NCBI GenBank assembly: GCA_041652555.1
Contig: JBAZHE010000003.1
Location: 1-64,000, forward strand
Length of the DNA stretch: 64,000 bases
Source: JBAZHE01 sp041652555
GTDB lineage: Bacteria; Patescibacteriota; Patescibacteriia; Patescibacteriales; WJLG01
Direction: 5' to 3'
Shown piece after piece: positions 33,713-41,742 of the stretch. The position numbers and the translations under genes were made by a program. Position 1 is the first letter of the stretch; each line of letters starts with the position of its first letter. The notes beneath the pieces were generated by a model, which did no database searches, was not told the origin of the DNA, and saw only the letters and a program-made list of their open reading frames with translations.

Positions 33713-34044
33713 TGACCATAAAAATTCCATTGTCAATTTTAAAATATATTGCAGATCGACAAACCGAGTTTCAGACCGCGTGGAACATATATCAATATGT
33801 TTTTCCAATCGTGACGTTTGAAACATTTGCTATGTTGGCTTGTGAAAAATTTGGGATATATGGCAATGCTGCCATTCTTATTTATATAATTATTCCAATA
33901 ATAGGATTTATCGGAGTTGTAATATCAGGGAGAGTTTTAATACGATCCGATTATCAATATTTATTTATGAAAAATTCAGCGGATTTGAATAAGGATTGGA
34001 AGGAAGTCGTGACTATATTAAGAGAGTTGAAGGAGAGGAAATAA
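33712..34044 (+). CDS. Membrane protein, 110 aa
   Basis: Two TM helices (YVFPIVTFETFAMLA and AAILIYIIIPIIGFIGVVISG) and a charged C-terminus. Starts in TGATG with the radical SAM gene. Role in the glycan cluster unknown. Confidence 0.6.
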   Translation: MTIKIPLSILKYIADRQTEFQTAWNIYQYVFPIVTFETFAMLACEKFGIYGNAAILIYIIIPIIGFIGVVISGRVLIRSDYQYLFMKNSADLNKDWKEVVTILRELKERK

Positions 34045-34045
34045 A

Positions 34046-34420
34046 ATGGAAGAATTTATAGAATTTTGGCCCATGGTTAAATGTTTAATATTTCCACATA
34101 TTATGGGAATATTATTTGGAATATTCGTTGGAATCTCGATATATATATTATTGTTTTCAAAAAAATATATATCCTTTTTATATAATTGGAATAATGTAAT
34201 AAAAATCGCTCCATTTTTAATAATATCACTTATGGGAGGAATATTAGGAATATTAAAAATTATAGAATTTGCAAGTGAAACGCAACCTATTTATCATATG
34301 TGGGCATATATAATGGGATGTCAAATGATAATCATTTCTTATGGAATGATAACCGGATTTGGTTGTGGTGGAGCGATTGGATATTTTATTAATAAATTCA
34401 TGGATAAATTGGAGGATTAA
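34046..34420 (+). CDS. Membrane protein, 124 aa
   Basis: About four TM helices (MGILFGIFVGISIYILLF, APFLIISLMGGILGILK, AYIMGCQMIIISYGMI, GCGGAIGYFI). Starts two bases after the previous stop. Could act as a lipid-glycan membrane component, but no family recognised. Confidence 0.6.
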   Translation: MEEFIEFWPMVKCLIFPHIMGILFGIFVGISIYILLFSKKYISFLYNWNNVIKIAPFLIISLMGGILGILKIIEFASETQPIYHMWAYIMGCQMIIISYGMITGFGCGGAIGYFINKFMDKLED

Positions 34421-34421
34421 A

Positions 34422-35291
34422 ATGAACCGCGTATTTTGGAACCCAATAGTAAAACCAACACCACTATATTTTGAATTGTTGCGAGAATTTAATTGCAAAA
34501 AATATAATGACAATCTTCCACTCGTAAGTATTGTCATTCCTGCTTATAATTCTGGAAAATACATCGGAGAATGCCTACAATCCGTTATCAACCAAACTTA
34601 CACAAACTGGGAATGTTTTATTGTTCTCGCACCATGCACAGATAATACATTGGATGAAATATGGAAATGCATTAATGTAGATGATCCAAATCCAAAAATC
34701 CGTATTATACGGGAAGATAAAAAATCTAATTGTGCGACCGCGCGCAATAAGGGGTTTAATGAATGTTCTGGTAAATATGTTACTTTCCTAGATGCTGATG
34801 ATTGGTGGGAACCACAAAACTTGGAAAGAATGGTTATGGCAATGGAAAACTATATCAATTCAGATTTGGATTGGTGTGTGCATTGCCAAAAAATGCATAA
34901 AGATAATAAGGAACAAATTATTATGGAGATGCCCGGTACACACAACGAGATTGGGGGAATTGGAGGAATATTATTTAAAAAAGAAACATTAGATAAAATA
35001 AAATCTGAATATGGGTATGTGTTTGATGAATCTTTAAAACACACTGATGATGGAGATTTGTCTTTGCGTTTGCGAAAATATAAAGGTAGATTATTCCCAG
35101 AAGTTTTATCTCACTATCGTTGGAACGAAAGCGGGTTGACTGCAACAACGGGCAATATTAATCAATCGTGGGGCATTGTAAAAATTCTTATTAAAAGGGG
35201 TGCGTGGGATTTGCTGCCGTATCATTTGAAGAATTTGGGAGTTTGTATCGTTGAAGAAGTAACGGGGTTTGATTTGGTGAGGAAGAGATGA
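34422..35291 (+). CDS. Family 2 glycosyltransferase, 289 aa
   Basis: VSIVIPAYNSGKYIGECLQSVINQTY and FLDADDWWEPQNLERM (DxD) define the GT-A domain; HTDDGDLSLRLRKY is the acceptor-side ED-like motif. Start at MNRVFW after TTGGAGG. Fourth glycosyltransferase of the cluster. Confidence 0.9.
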   Translation: MNRVFWNPIVKPTPLYFELLREFNCKKYNDNLPLVSIVIPAYNSGKYIGECLQSVINQTYTNWECFIVLAPCTDNTLDEIWKCINVDDPNPKIRIIREDKKSNCATARNKGFNECSGKYVTFLDADDWWEPQNLERMVMAMENYINSDLDWCVHCQKMHKDNKEQIIMEMPGTHNEIGGIGGILFKKETLDKIKSEYGYVFDESLKHTDDGDLSLRLRKYKGRLFPEVLSHYRWNESGLTATTGNINQSWGIVKILIKRGAWDLLPYHLKNLGVCIVEEVTGFDLVRKR

Positions 35292-35440
35292 AAACGAACT
35301 ACGATATATATTTCCAAGTTTACAACACATCATCTAAAAAATGGGTGAAATATGATAGAACACAGGGGAGAGTCGTGGATATCAAAGACGATGGCGAACC
35401 GTATGAAAATATACAGATATATAATGAGGGGATAAAATGA
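35288..35440 (+). CDS. Hypothetical protein, 50 aa
   Basis: Fits between two genes with ATGA overlaps at both ends. Beta-rich residues (YDIYFQVYNTSSKKWVKY), no motif recognised. Confidence 0.5.
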   Translation: MKTNYDIYFQVYNTSSKKWVKYDRTQGRVVDIKDDGEPYENIQIYNEGIK

Positions 35441-36237
35441 TCCTACCACCCTCCTACTTCGAGATCACAACCAAAATCGGTTGCTCAATCAACTGCCTAA
35501 AATATTGTCCACAGGAAACGATTATTAAAAATTACAAAGGTAATCCTTTAATGACACTTGACCAGTTCAAAAACTTTATGAAAACGGTTCCACAAAATCT
35601 ACCCATTTTCTTTTCTGGTCTATGCGAACCATTCCTTAATCCACAGACAACAGATATGATTATGTGGGCACATCACAAAGGACACCCCATTTCTATATTT
35701 AGCACACTAACCGGATTGACACCAACTAATGCTTGTAGGTTAATTGATATTCCCATCGACAAATTTGTCCTTCACCTCCCCGACGCTTATGGTAATGCCA
35801 AAATCCCACAAACACAAGATTACTTTGAAGCACGCTCCATTATTGAAATGAATGTTAAGCATCTCGAATATATGAACATGGGGTGGGGGTTTATTTCCAA
35901 TAAGTGCGAGGATATGGCGCGCGGTCGGGCCGAATTAAAAAAAGGGCGTAGACTTTGCAACTTCCTAGAATCACCTGCTTATCAACTCCTGCCCAATGGC
36001 AACGTGTTCTTTTGTTGTATGGTGCGCGGGTTGACGGAGAAGGTTGGGTCGTTGTATGAGAATACATATCTAGAGTTGGCAGCGCGACATGGAAAGATCT
36101 CTGATAGATTGCAGAAAGACCAAAATTCTATTTGTCATTATTGTAATGTGTCGGAGAAATATTGGTTGAGGAGAGCGATACAAAAGAAGAATGAGTTGTT
36201 GAAGGGTAAGACGATTATGCAGGTGTTGGGGGTTTGA
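35437..36237 (+). CDS. Radical SAM/SPASM-type enzyme with CX3CX3C motif, 266 aa
   Basis: EITTKIGCSINCLKYCPQE carries cysteines at C-x3-C-x3-C, a spacing I recall from radical SAM proteins in polysaccharide clusters, instead of the standard CxxxCxxC. FFSGLCEPFLNP and LPNGNVFFCC follow, and CHYCN near the C-terminus suggests a further cluster site. Last gene of the glycosylation operon. Substrate unknown; a sugar modification is the contextual guess. Confidence 0.82.
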   Translation: MILPPSYFEITTKIGCSINCLKYCPQETIIKNYKGNPLMTLDQFKNFMKTVPQNLPIFFSGLCEPFLNPQTTDMIMWAHHKGHPISIFSTLTGLTPTNACRLIDIPIDKFVLHLPDAYGNAKIPQTQDYFEARSIIEMNVKHLEYMNMGWGFISNKCEDMARGRAELKKGRRLCNFLESPAYQLLPNGNVFFCCMVRGLTEKVGSLYENTYLELAARHGKISDRLQKDQNSICHYCNVSEKYWLRRAIQKKNELLKGKTIMQVLGV

Positions 36238-36244
36238 AAACAAT

Positions 36245-36460
36245 TTATTTTTCTATTTTAGAGTGAAGCAATTTTAATCCTTCTTGATAAGTTGGGCATT
36301 CTTCGCATGAAATATAACGTGGCAATGTAGATTTTCCTTTCCCTCTACATAAACATCTACGTTGATTTTTCTTAACATCTTTGGAGAAAAATGAATGTGT
36401 TTCTACGGCCATTCCAAGATATTTGCATTCCATTTCAACACAAAAATGAAGCGGAATCAT
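36245..36460 (-). CDS. Cys-containing small protein, 71 aa
   Basis: Six Cys (HFCVEMECKY, RRCLCRG, SCEECPTY), probably a zinc fold. Last gene of the minus-strand operon 38044-36245 and convergent with the glycosylation cluster. The stop abuts no obvious terminator. Confidence 0.55.
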   Translation of the reverse strand: MIPLHFCVEMECKYLGMAVETHSFFSKDVKKNQRRCLCRGKGKSTLPRYISCEECPTYQEGLKLLHSKIEK

Positions 36461-36871
36461 TTAAGGCTCCACCCACATTCCCTTTTCAAACCATCCTTGC
36501 CCAGACAAGAAATTATTAATTTCTAAAAGCCTCTTGTCGATTTTCTCTTTTTGCTTCTCCAATTTTATTTTTTCCTGCTGCATATTACCAATATACAGAT
36601 CATCGCCATTCTCCGAAAGATAATCACGGAATGCGATTTCTTCTGCGCGCGATGTTGAAAAAGATCTTTTCAAACTCGCATCTATTTCTGGTAAAAGATC
36701 CATAGCATCGGTATAATAAATCTCATAATCTGTATTGAGATTCATATAACTTTTTTGCTTCCCATCGGGTGTCACAACAGCGATATGGGTTGAAACCGAT
36801 TCCTGTGAAGGATCACAGAAATTGAAGTGGCCACGACGACTCGTTACTTGGATGTAGTTGTGGAGTTTCAT
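36461..36871 (-). CDS. Hypothetical protein with coiled coil, 136 aa
   Basis: Start MKLHNYIQV in the ATGA overlap with the upstream gene; the longer frame to 36976 lies inside that gene. Residues 85-120 form a Lys/Glu coiled coil (EKIKLEKQKEKIDKRLLEI-like). No family recognised. Confidence 0.6.
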   Translation of the reverse strand: MKLHNYIQVTSRRGHFNFCDPSQESVSTHIAVVTPDGKQKSYMNLNTDYEIYYTDAMDLLPEIDASLKRSFSTSRAEEIAFRDYLSENGDDLYIGNMQQEKIKLEKQKEKIDKRLLEINNFLSGQGWFEKGMWVEP

Positions 36872-37107
36872 AATGTCTCCCTCACAATAAAAGACTGACA
36901 ACCAACCGCGCGAAGTAGTTGCAAATCGATAACGCGCATAGGCATTACGTGGACCCATGCTGATGGGCAATAACACCCATATTTTGCGTTTCCATCTTCG
37001 TTCTCTAACATATCGGGAGTCAATCGACCCAATGGTGGATGATCCCCTCCAAAATTATCAGTAACGATTTCATGGAAAAACCAACAGTTGGGGCAGTAGT
37101 GTTGCAT
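36868..37107 (-). CDS. Small Cys-rich protein, 79 aa
   Basis: YCPNCWFFHE then later CYCPSAWVHV resembles the CxxC ... CxCP...W pattern of other small proteins on this element. ATGA overlap downstream. Function unknown. Confidence 0.55.
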   Translation of the reverse strand: MQHYCPNCWFFHEIVTDNFGGDHPPLGRLTPDMLENEDGNAKYGCYCPSAWVHVMPMRVIDLQLLRAVGCQSFIVRETL

Positions 37108-37110
37108 TTC

Positions 37111-37296
37111 TCACTCACTCCATGAATGATCAATTATCTGCGATACTTTGATATCAACTTCTTCGACTTCCAAATCTTTAACCCCATAATATGGTTTTTG
37201 TTTAATCATCTCAATAGCCGTTTCCTTCGTCTTTGCAAGCACAACTCCGCAACCTTGATCATATGAAATGTCGTATGCGTATTTGAATAGTTTCAT
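37111..37296 (-). CDS. Hypothetical protein, 61 aa
   Basis: Alpha/beta mini-domain (MKLFKYAYDISYDQGCGVVLAKTKETAIEMI), probably a phage-type small regulator, but not recognised. Starts in the ATGA overlap with the zinc-ribbon gene. Confidence 0.55.
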   Translation of the reverse strand: MKLFKYAYDISYDQGCGVVLAKTKETAIEMIKQKPYYGVKDLEVEEVDIKVSQIIDHSWSE

Positions 37297-37490
37297 AGCA
37301 ACCCCTTTAATTTCAAATGGGCATACTGTTCCAAATTCAATGATTCGCTCCATTCATATCCACATTCGTTGCAACCAAAATTTACTTTAACCATCGATCT
37401 TCCTGTCTTTGCGATATATTCTTCATCTCCACATACGATGACTAGATCGTAACCACATGCTGGGCAAATGTCACGTTTCTTTGTGCTCAT
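37293..37490 (-). CDS. Zinc-ribbon protein, 65 aa
   Basis: CPACGYDLVIV and CNECGYEW are two CxxC knuckles 30 residues apart. The N-terminus is basic. Function unknown; likely nucleic-acid or protein binding. Confidence 0.6.
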   Translation of the reverse strand: MSTKKRDICPACGYDLVIVCGDEEYIAKTGRSMVKVNFGCNECGYEWSESLNLEQYAHLKLKGLL

Positions 37491-37493
37491 TTC

Positions 37494-37694
37494 TCACACA
37501 TCCACATGATCCCCGAAATAACCCAACGGCAAATTAGTTATTTCACACGGTGTTGGAACTGCTTTGCCTGAAAGCAATTCATCAATGCGCTTCAACTTGT
37601 CTTCATAAAACACGACGCGCAACTTGTGCTTTTGAAGATGATTTAAATACATTCGCTTTCGTGTTTGTAGTGTAATAATTTCGTGGTCTTTCAT
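37494..37694 (-). CDS. Hypothetical protein, 66 aa
   Basis: Basic helical N-terminal half (LQTRKRMYLNHLQKHKLRVV), no domain recognised. ATGA overlap with the upstream gene. Confidence 0.55.
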   Translation of the reverse strand: MKDHEIITLQTRKRMYLNHLQKHKLRVVFYEDKLKRIDELLSGKAVPTPCEITNLPLGYFGDHVDV

Positions 37695-38044
37695 TCTGCG
37701 TCATCTCTCATAGACTCAATGGTTGATTTTAAGCATGAGACATCAACGGTGAAATATTGGCAGGTATCACAATTATATTCCCCGTTTCTAGTTCCGGGAC
37801 AACCACCCTCCCCACTGATTCTATCATCAAGATATGCACACTCTAACAAACAAGCATCAATTTTATCAAGTAAATTATTCTTTACTTTCTTGATTTCATC
37901 TGATATCGGATTGATACGAATTGTTCCTGCAAGACCACGCGCGTTTTTATATTTTTCTTCGGTGTGGTTATCGTCGTCTTCTACATAGTCTCCAAACTTT
38001 TCAATTTGAACATTTGTGATTACATATTGCCCTTCCGTGTTCAT
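37691..38044 (-). CDS. Hypothetical protein with Cys motif, 117 aa
   Basis: Acidic helical N-terminus, then CLLECAYLDDR and CDTCQYFTVDVSC, a Cys pattern akin to the other small Cys proteins. The ATG at 38044 lies eight bases from GGAG; a GTG two codons upstream is a possible alternative. First gene of a seven-gene minus-strand operon. Confidence 0.6.
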   Translation of the reverse strand: MNTEGQYVITNVQIEKFGDYVEDDDNHTEEKYKNARGLAGTIRINPISDEIKKVKNNLLDKIDACLLECAYLDDRISGEGGCPGTRNGEYNCDTCQYFTVDVSCLKSTIESMRDDAE

Positions 38045-38075
38045 TTTCACAACTCCAAACTTTCTATAACATACT

Positions 38076-38098
38076 ACGCGTTTAAAATATTTATACCT
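38076..38098 (-). promoter_or_regulatory. Promoter with ACGCGT
   Basis: Minus strand: ggtataaatatttt TATA box (38084-38097), then ACGCGT at 38076-38081, ATG 32 bases later. Same layout as the other ACGCGT promoters. Confidence 0.6.
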
Positions 38099-38150
38099 AA
38101 CGGTCTGAATATTTATAATTATAAAAAAAGAAATTTAAAAAATATTTATT

Positions 38151-38381
38151 TTAAGCCTTGCCCGCGTTCTTCATCGGAGCCCGCTCAATGCGACCGCTCT
38201 TACCGAGGAAATACAAGTAACCGGGTTCCTTCTTAACCGCTTCCTTGCTTACCGTCTTCCTAGAACCGGTCTTGTTTGACTTCGCGGGAACACGATCAAC
38301 GTTTCCATCCTTTGTAATACAATAAAGGTATCCTTTCTCACGCGTAATAACTTCTTTACCAACAATTTCACTATTAGTCAT
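38151..38381 (-). CDS. Small basic protein with two GYLY repeats, 76 aa
   Basis: Two copies of a 30-residue unit: VGKEVITREKGYLYCITKDG and VSKEAVKKEPGYLYFLGKSG, each ending R-(V/A)P(A/M)K. The strongly basic character (many Lys and Arg) and a G/C-rich, optimised codon pattern suggest an abundant nucleic-acid-binding protein, though the family function is unknown to me. It has a strong TATA box and a structured leader. Could serve as a chromatin-like protein; inference only. Confidence 0.7.
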   Translation of the reverse strand: MTNSEIVGKEVITREKGYLYCITKDGNVDRVPAKSNKTGSRKTVSKEAVKKEPGYLYFLGKSGRIERAPMKNAGKA

Positions 38382-38462
38382 ATTTTAAAATTCTCCTAAA
38401 AACGTCTAATCGTTTCATCGATTGACACTACAATGTATGCACTTCTAGTTTATATACTTTTC
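38382..38462 (-). promoter_or_regulatory. Strong promoter and leader hairpin of the GYLY protein
   Basis: Minus strand: agtatataaac at about 38447-38457 is a strong TATA box. The roughly 50-nt leader holds GTCAATCG...CGATTAGAC (about 38404-38426), an imperfect hairpin, and AGGAG before the ATG. The hairpin may stabilise or regulate the mRNA. Confidence 0.5.
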
Positions 38463-38563
38463 GTCTACTTACGATGAAAATGTAAAAAAGATGAAAGATA
38501 TTTTAAAAACGCGCGAGGGGAAAGGTTTATTATGTTTTGAGACTAATACGTATATTGATAATC

Positions 38564-39154
38564 ATGACCAAAAAAGAAAAACAACCACGCGACGGAATGG
38601 GAAAGTTTGTAAAACAAACACCTATGATCGCATTACACAGCAAAGATGGATCGACTGCTTATTTCTCTTCCGTGGAGGAGATGGAGAAGTTTACAAAAAC
38701 GAGCAATCTTAAATTTAAAGAACGAATAGATAATAACAAACCAATCGCGCTTTATGGTGAGAATGGAAATGTCGCATACTTCACAAAGGAAGAACTTGCT
38801 GGTTTTAAAAACCCGGATTGTGAACCGGCGACAAAAGGTTTCGTTAAATGTTTGATGAGGAAAACACGCAATCATACACACATTATAAGATGGGAGGGAA
38901 CACCAATATCATTATCATTGCTTGGTGGATGTATCGCCAGTATTATTCTTGGGGCCGGTTGCCTTTCGGTTAATGAAACTGCACGAAACATCGGGAATCA
39001 ATATTTTGTCCCGGTTTTTCTATTTACAATTGTAGTCACTTGTATATTTTGCGAATTTATGAATTTCGAAGTTGAAGAAATTAAAGAGTGTGTTCCACCC
39101 GAACTTCAAAAATACACCCCACCCACGTGCGAGAAGAAGGATGAGTGTGATTAA
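38564..39154 (+). CDS. Membrane protein with N-terminal repeat domain, 196 aa
   Basis: The N-terminal cytosolic part has a repeated unit (PMIALHSKDGSTAYFSSVEEMEKF and PIALYGENGNVAYFTKEELAGF), followed by two TM helices (about 118-140 and 152-172) and a Cys-containing tail. The repeat may be a small beta-beta-alpha module. Monocistronic on the plus strand with tttattatg near 38527. Function unknown. Confidence 0.65.
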   Translation: MTKKEKQPRDGMGKFVKQTPMIALHSKDGSTAYFSSVEEMEKFTKTSNLKFKERIDNNKPIALYGENGNVAYFTKEELAGFKNPDCEPATKGFVKCLMRKTRNHTHIIRWEGTPISLSLLGGCIASIILGAGCLSVNETARNIGNQYFVPVFLFTIVVTCIFCEFMNFEVEEIKECVPPELQKYTPPTCEKKDECD

Positions 39155-39156
39155 TT

Positions 39157-39447
39157 TTAAAACTTTTTTAAAATCTCTTTTACTAACACCCATTCAAATT
39201 CCACAATTGGAGAAATAACTACTGCTGCTATCAAAGATGATGCAACACTAATAACAGGTGAAACATTTTCCACAATCACTTTATTAAAAAATCCAATCGT
39301 GGTTAAAGTTGTCGGGTCTTGGATGTATTGAAAAATAATGGAGATACTAACAAAAATTATAGAAATACATATCCACTTCAATTTATAAAAATCTAATATC
39401 CGCATTTTTCGTGGTTCGGGTGGGTCTATAAAAATGTGGTCTTTCAT
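39157..39447 (-). CDS. Membrane protein, 96 aa
   Basis: Two TM helices (LKWICISIIFVSISIIFQYI and VSPVISVASSLIAAVVISPIV). Start MKDHIF follows the zinc-ribbon gene stop by one base. No family recognised. Confidence 0.6.
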   Translation of the reverse strand: MKDHIFIDPPEPRKMRILDFYKLKWICISIIFVSISIIFQYIQDPTTLTTIGFFNKVIVENVSPVISVASSLIAAVVISPIVEFEWVLVKEILKKF

Positions 39448-39448
39448 T

Positions 39449-39673
39449 TTAAAACTTATTCTTTTTTCCACATTCCGGACAAACAAATCCAACAACTGCG
39501 TCGGGCGCGCTCACTTTAAATCCACAATATTCTTCGTATCCTTGTTTTTCATATATAACATCTTCGTCATCCAGTGCATCAAAATTGACAAGCACGTGGC
39601 AATGTTCACACTCGTCGTAAATGTCTTTATAATCTTCGTAATCGGAATCTTCGGGATAGATTATTTTCTTCAT
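39449..39673 (-). CDS. Acidic zinc-ribbon protein, 74 aa
   Basis: CEHCHVLVN and CPECGKKNKF frame a four-Cys zinc site, preceded by an acidic Asp/Tyr/Glu segment. A second Cys near YCGFK. Function unknown. Confidence 0.6.
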   Translation of the reverse strand: MKKIIYPEDSDYEDYKDIYDECEHCHVLVNFDALDDEDVIYEKQGYEEYCGFKVSAPDAVVGFVCPECGKKNKF

Positions 39674-39698
39674 TAAATACCTCCACTGGGTATTATAT

Positions 39699-40058
39699 TC
39701 ATTTATTTCTCTCCTCCAAAAACTTTAATACTTTAATAGACGCCTCTGTAGCCCCGTGACACACTAAGCAAGTATAACCAACTCTCTGAAGGTATGTCAT
39801 TATCTTTTTCTGTGCCTCGGAAACAACCCCACCTTTTTCCCTTTTAAGCTCAATGTATAACGCCCACGATGGCACAAACAAATCTGGTATGCCTGCCACG
39901 ACGCCCATCTTCTTTAAGCGCACAGCGGTTTTTATAGAACGTTTTTCTCCATTCGGACAATGATAAATTAAAACGCCGGGGAACTTCTGGTGAAACCAAA
40001 TCAAGAAGCCGTATTGGTGCGATGCCTCGGTAGCTTGTTTTGTTGTTTTACTTTTCAT
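39699..40058 (-). CDS. VRR-NUC domain nuclease, 119 aa
   Basis: Stand-alone VRR-NUC: HCPNGEKRS, GxPDLFVPSWALYIELKREKGGVVSEAQKK has the catalytic Asp, the E-x-K pair and the SxAQ helix, then VCHGATEASIKVL. These PD-(D/E)XK relatives act as structure-specific or Holliday-junction type nucleases in phages. ATGA overlap with the upstream membrane gene. Probably part of the replication/recombination set with the helicase. Confidence 0.88.
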   Translation of the reverse strand: MKSKTTKQATEASHQYGFLIWFHQKFPGVLIYHCPNGEKRSIKTAVRLKKMGVVAGIPDLFVPSWALYIELKREKGGVVSEAQKKIMTYLQRVGYTCLVCHGATEASIKVLKFLEERNK

Positions 40059-40261
40059 CTTCTTGTAAACCTCCTTCGTTTACTTCGCGCCGGGTAGTGA
40101 GTGTGTGGAATATAATTGCAAATATTTTCTACAATAGACGACCCAATATCAGTTACAACTAACGAGACTATTAAAGAACAAACCCATTCTGGGCATGTAT
40201 AATTTAAAACAAACCATACAGAAATCCAAAATAAAATAACAAACGCAACATTTATAATCAA
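40055..40261 (-). CDS. Small membrane protein, 68 aa (start uncertain)
   Basis: Hydrophobic (IINVAFVILFWISVWFVL), basic tail KRRRFTRR. The only conventional start is TTG at 40261, but the reading frame stays open and hydrophobic upstream (a further TM-like ILKTALSILIPCFVIYLVIVV) to about 40350 without an ATG/GTG/TTG, so a non-standard start or a lesion is possible. Confidence 0.45.
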   Translation of the reverse strand: MIINVAFVILFWISVWFVLNYTCPEWVCSLIVSLVVTDIGSSIVENICNYIPHTHYPARSKRRRFTRR

Positions 40262-40349
40262 ATTGGTTTGCGCAACAACAATTACTAAATAAATTACAAA
40301 ACATGGAATTAAAATAGAAAGAGCAGTCTTTAAAATTTCTGAAATGATG

Positions 40350-40634
40350 TTAAATATTTTTATATTTCTTCCCCCACATCCCTTTTATATTACCAGCATT
40401 TTTATTCACGCTAGATCGTTTACAAATACTATAATACTTTCCCGTTACAGGATTATAAACCTTTTGTTCGGACTTCGCATATAAAATTTTATAAATATCT
40501 TTAACCGCGCCGTCAATTATCCTGCATTCACGCTCTGCTTTATTGATGGGCAAATTTATTTGAATCTTTAAAAGGTTCATAACTATTTCGTCGTGTTGTT
40601 CTTGTGTGTATTCATAGTATGGTGTTGTTGTCAT
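40350..40634 (-). CDS. Hypothetical protein, 94 aa
   Basis: Basic helical protein, Tyr-rich N-terminus (MTTTPYYEYTQEQ) and Lys/Asn-rich tail. No domain recognised; one base separates it from the upstream gene. Confidence 0.6.
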   Translation of the reverse strand: MTTTPYYEYTQEQHDEIVMNLLKIQINLPINKAERECRIIDGAVKDIYKILYAKSEQKVYNPVTGKYYSICKRSSVNKNAGNIKGMWGKKYKNI

Positions 40635-40635
40635 T

Positions 40636-41091
40636 TCATTCTACCCCACAATAAATATCATAATAACTCTCACTCGGATAAATATAATAACTACATCTAT
40701 TATTGTCTATTAATATATTATACTTTGCACTACTTATCATAGGGAAATCAACTTCGGAATTGTTATCGGTGTAACTATACATTTCTTGTGTATTTCGAAA
40801 ACACTCATTACTCATTTTTATAGAAACATTTATTCCTTTTTGTTCGTGTCGAATATGAAATTTTACATAATGTGGAATATATGTAAAATCCTCATGTGTA
40901 TAATTTTGATATGCGAAATTGTAATTTTTATCCACCCCCAAATAATTATATAAAAAATTACAGTAATTACTATAAACAATATCATTTGTTTTAAATGACA
41001 TATCTTGCTCGTGTGTAAAATATAAAACAAGACCAAACAATGTGCAGCCAATTAGCATACACATTATAATAAAAATAAATGTGTGTTTCAT
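40636..41091 (-). CDS. Membrane-anchored extracellular protein, 151 aa
   Basis: N-terminal TM or signal anchor (FIFIIMCMLIGCTLFGLVLYF) and an Asn/Tyr-rich external domain with five Cys and N-glycosylation-type sites (NYTHE, NNSE). Surface exposure likely. Same design as 44856 and 14839 proteins. Confidence 0.65.
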   Translation of the reverse strand: MKHTFIFIIMCMLIGCTLFGLVLYFTHEQDMSFKTNDIVYSNYCNFLYNYLGVDKNYNFAYQNYTHEDFTYIPHYVKFHIRHEQKGINVSIKMSNECFRNTQEMYSYTDNNSEVDFPMISSAKYNILIDNNRCSYYIYPSESYYDIYCGVE

Positions 41092-41094
41092 ACC

Positions 41095-41199
41095 TCACAC
41101 CACCCCACAAACCTTTCTCGGAATCCACCATATCAATAATGCCACTACTGCCCATAATACAAAAATTGATGCGCCATTTAATGTTTCTCTTATTGTCAT
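41095..41199 (-). CDS. Tiny membrane peptide, 34 aa
   Basis: MTIRETLNGASIF followed by one TM helix (VLWAVVALLIWWI) and a basic end. Fits between neighbours with an ATGA overlap at its start. Short, so confidence is limited. Confidence 0.45.
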   Translation of the reverse strand: MTIRETLNGASIFVLWAVVALLIWWIPRKVCGVV

Positions 41200-41474
41200 G
41201 GTTTCCTCTTCGGTATATTAAAATAATAATGCCCGCCGCGTTCCGTCTTTTGCCAATACAATATCCAAAACACTTTATTCTTTTCGAGAGCACTAATTAT
41301 TTCTTCGTTGCCACTCCATCCACCGGTGTGCAATTCAAGTTCACGCGTGTTCTTGTCGTATTTGAAATAACCAATATCTGCATATGCCCACATGCTTTTT
41401 ATCATACAAATAAGATCGCATGGTTCTGGGTTTTTAATGCAGTCGTAGGTTTCGATGTAGTTTAGGTTTGTCAT
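41196..41474 (-). CDS. Hypothetical protein, 92 aa
   Basis: Soluble, with beta-strand pairs and aromatic residues (GYFKYDKNTRELELHTGG, VFWILYWQKTERGGHYYF). Four-base overlaps with both neighbours. No family recognised. Confidence 0.55.
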   Translation of the reverse strand: MTNLNYIETYDCIKNPEPCDLICMIKSMWAYADIGYFKYDKNTRELELHTGGWSGNEEIISALEKNKVFWILYWQKTERGGHYYFNIPKRKP

Positions 41475-41740
41475 GTTTCCTCCTTCAATCTCTTAATTAA
41501 CCAATTAGAAAATCGAACATATCCCATATATAACAATGCAATAATAGATATAACGAGCATTGTTATCCCAAAAAATAAAATCGGCGCTGCCGCTAATGAT
41601 GGCGTATTATTTGGTAGAAGGTGTAATACGATAAGCGAAAATACAAAACACTCAATCCCAGATATAAAAAATTCAAACACAACCGGATCGCAAGTTTGCA
41701 TCTTTCCCCTATCTCTTGCTTCTTGTATTGGTGTTGGCAT
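41471..41740 (-). CDS. Two-TM membrane protein, 89 aa
   Basis: TM helices at about 27-42 (GIECFVFSLIVLHLL) and 50-72 (AAPILFFGITMLVISIIALLYM), basic C-terminal tail. Two bases after the helicase stop. Unknown function. Confidence 0.6.
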   Translation of the reverse strand: MPTPIQEARDRGKMQTCDPVVFEFFISGIECFVFSLIVLHLLPNNTPSLAAAPILFFGITMLVISIIALLYMGYVRFSNWLIKRLKEET

Positions 41741-41742
41741 TT

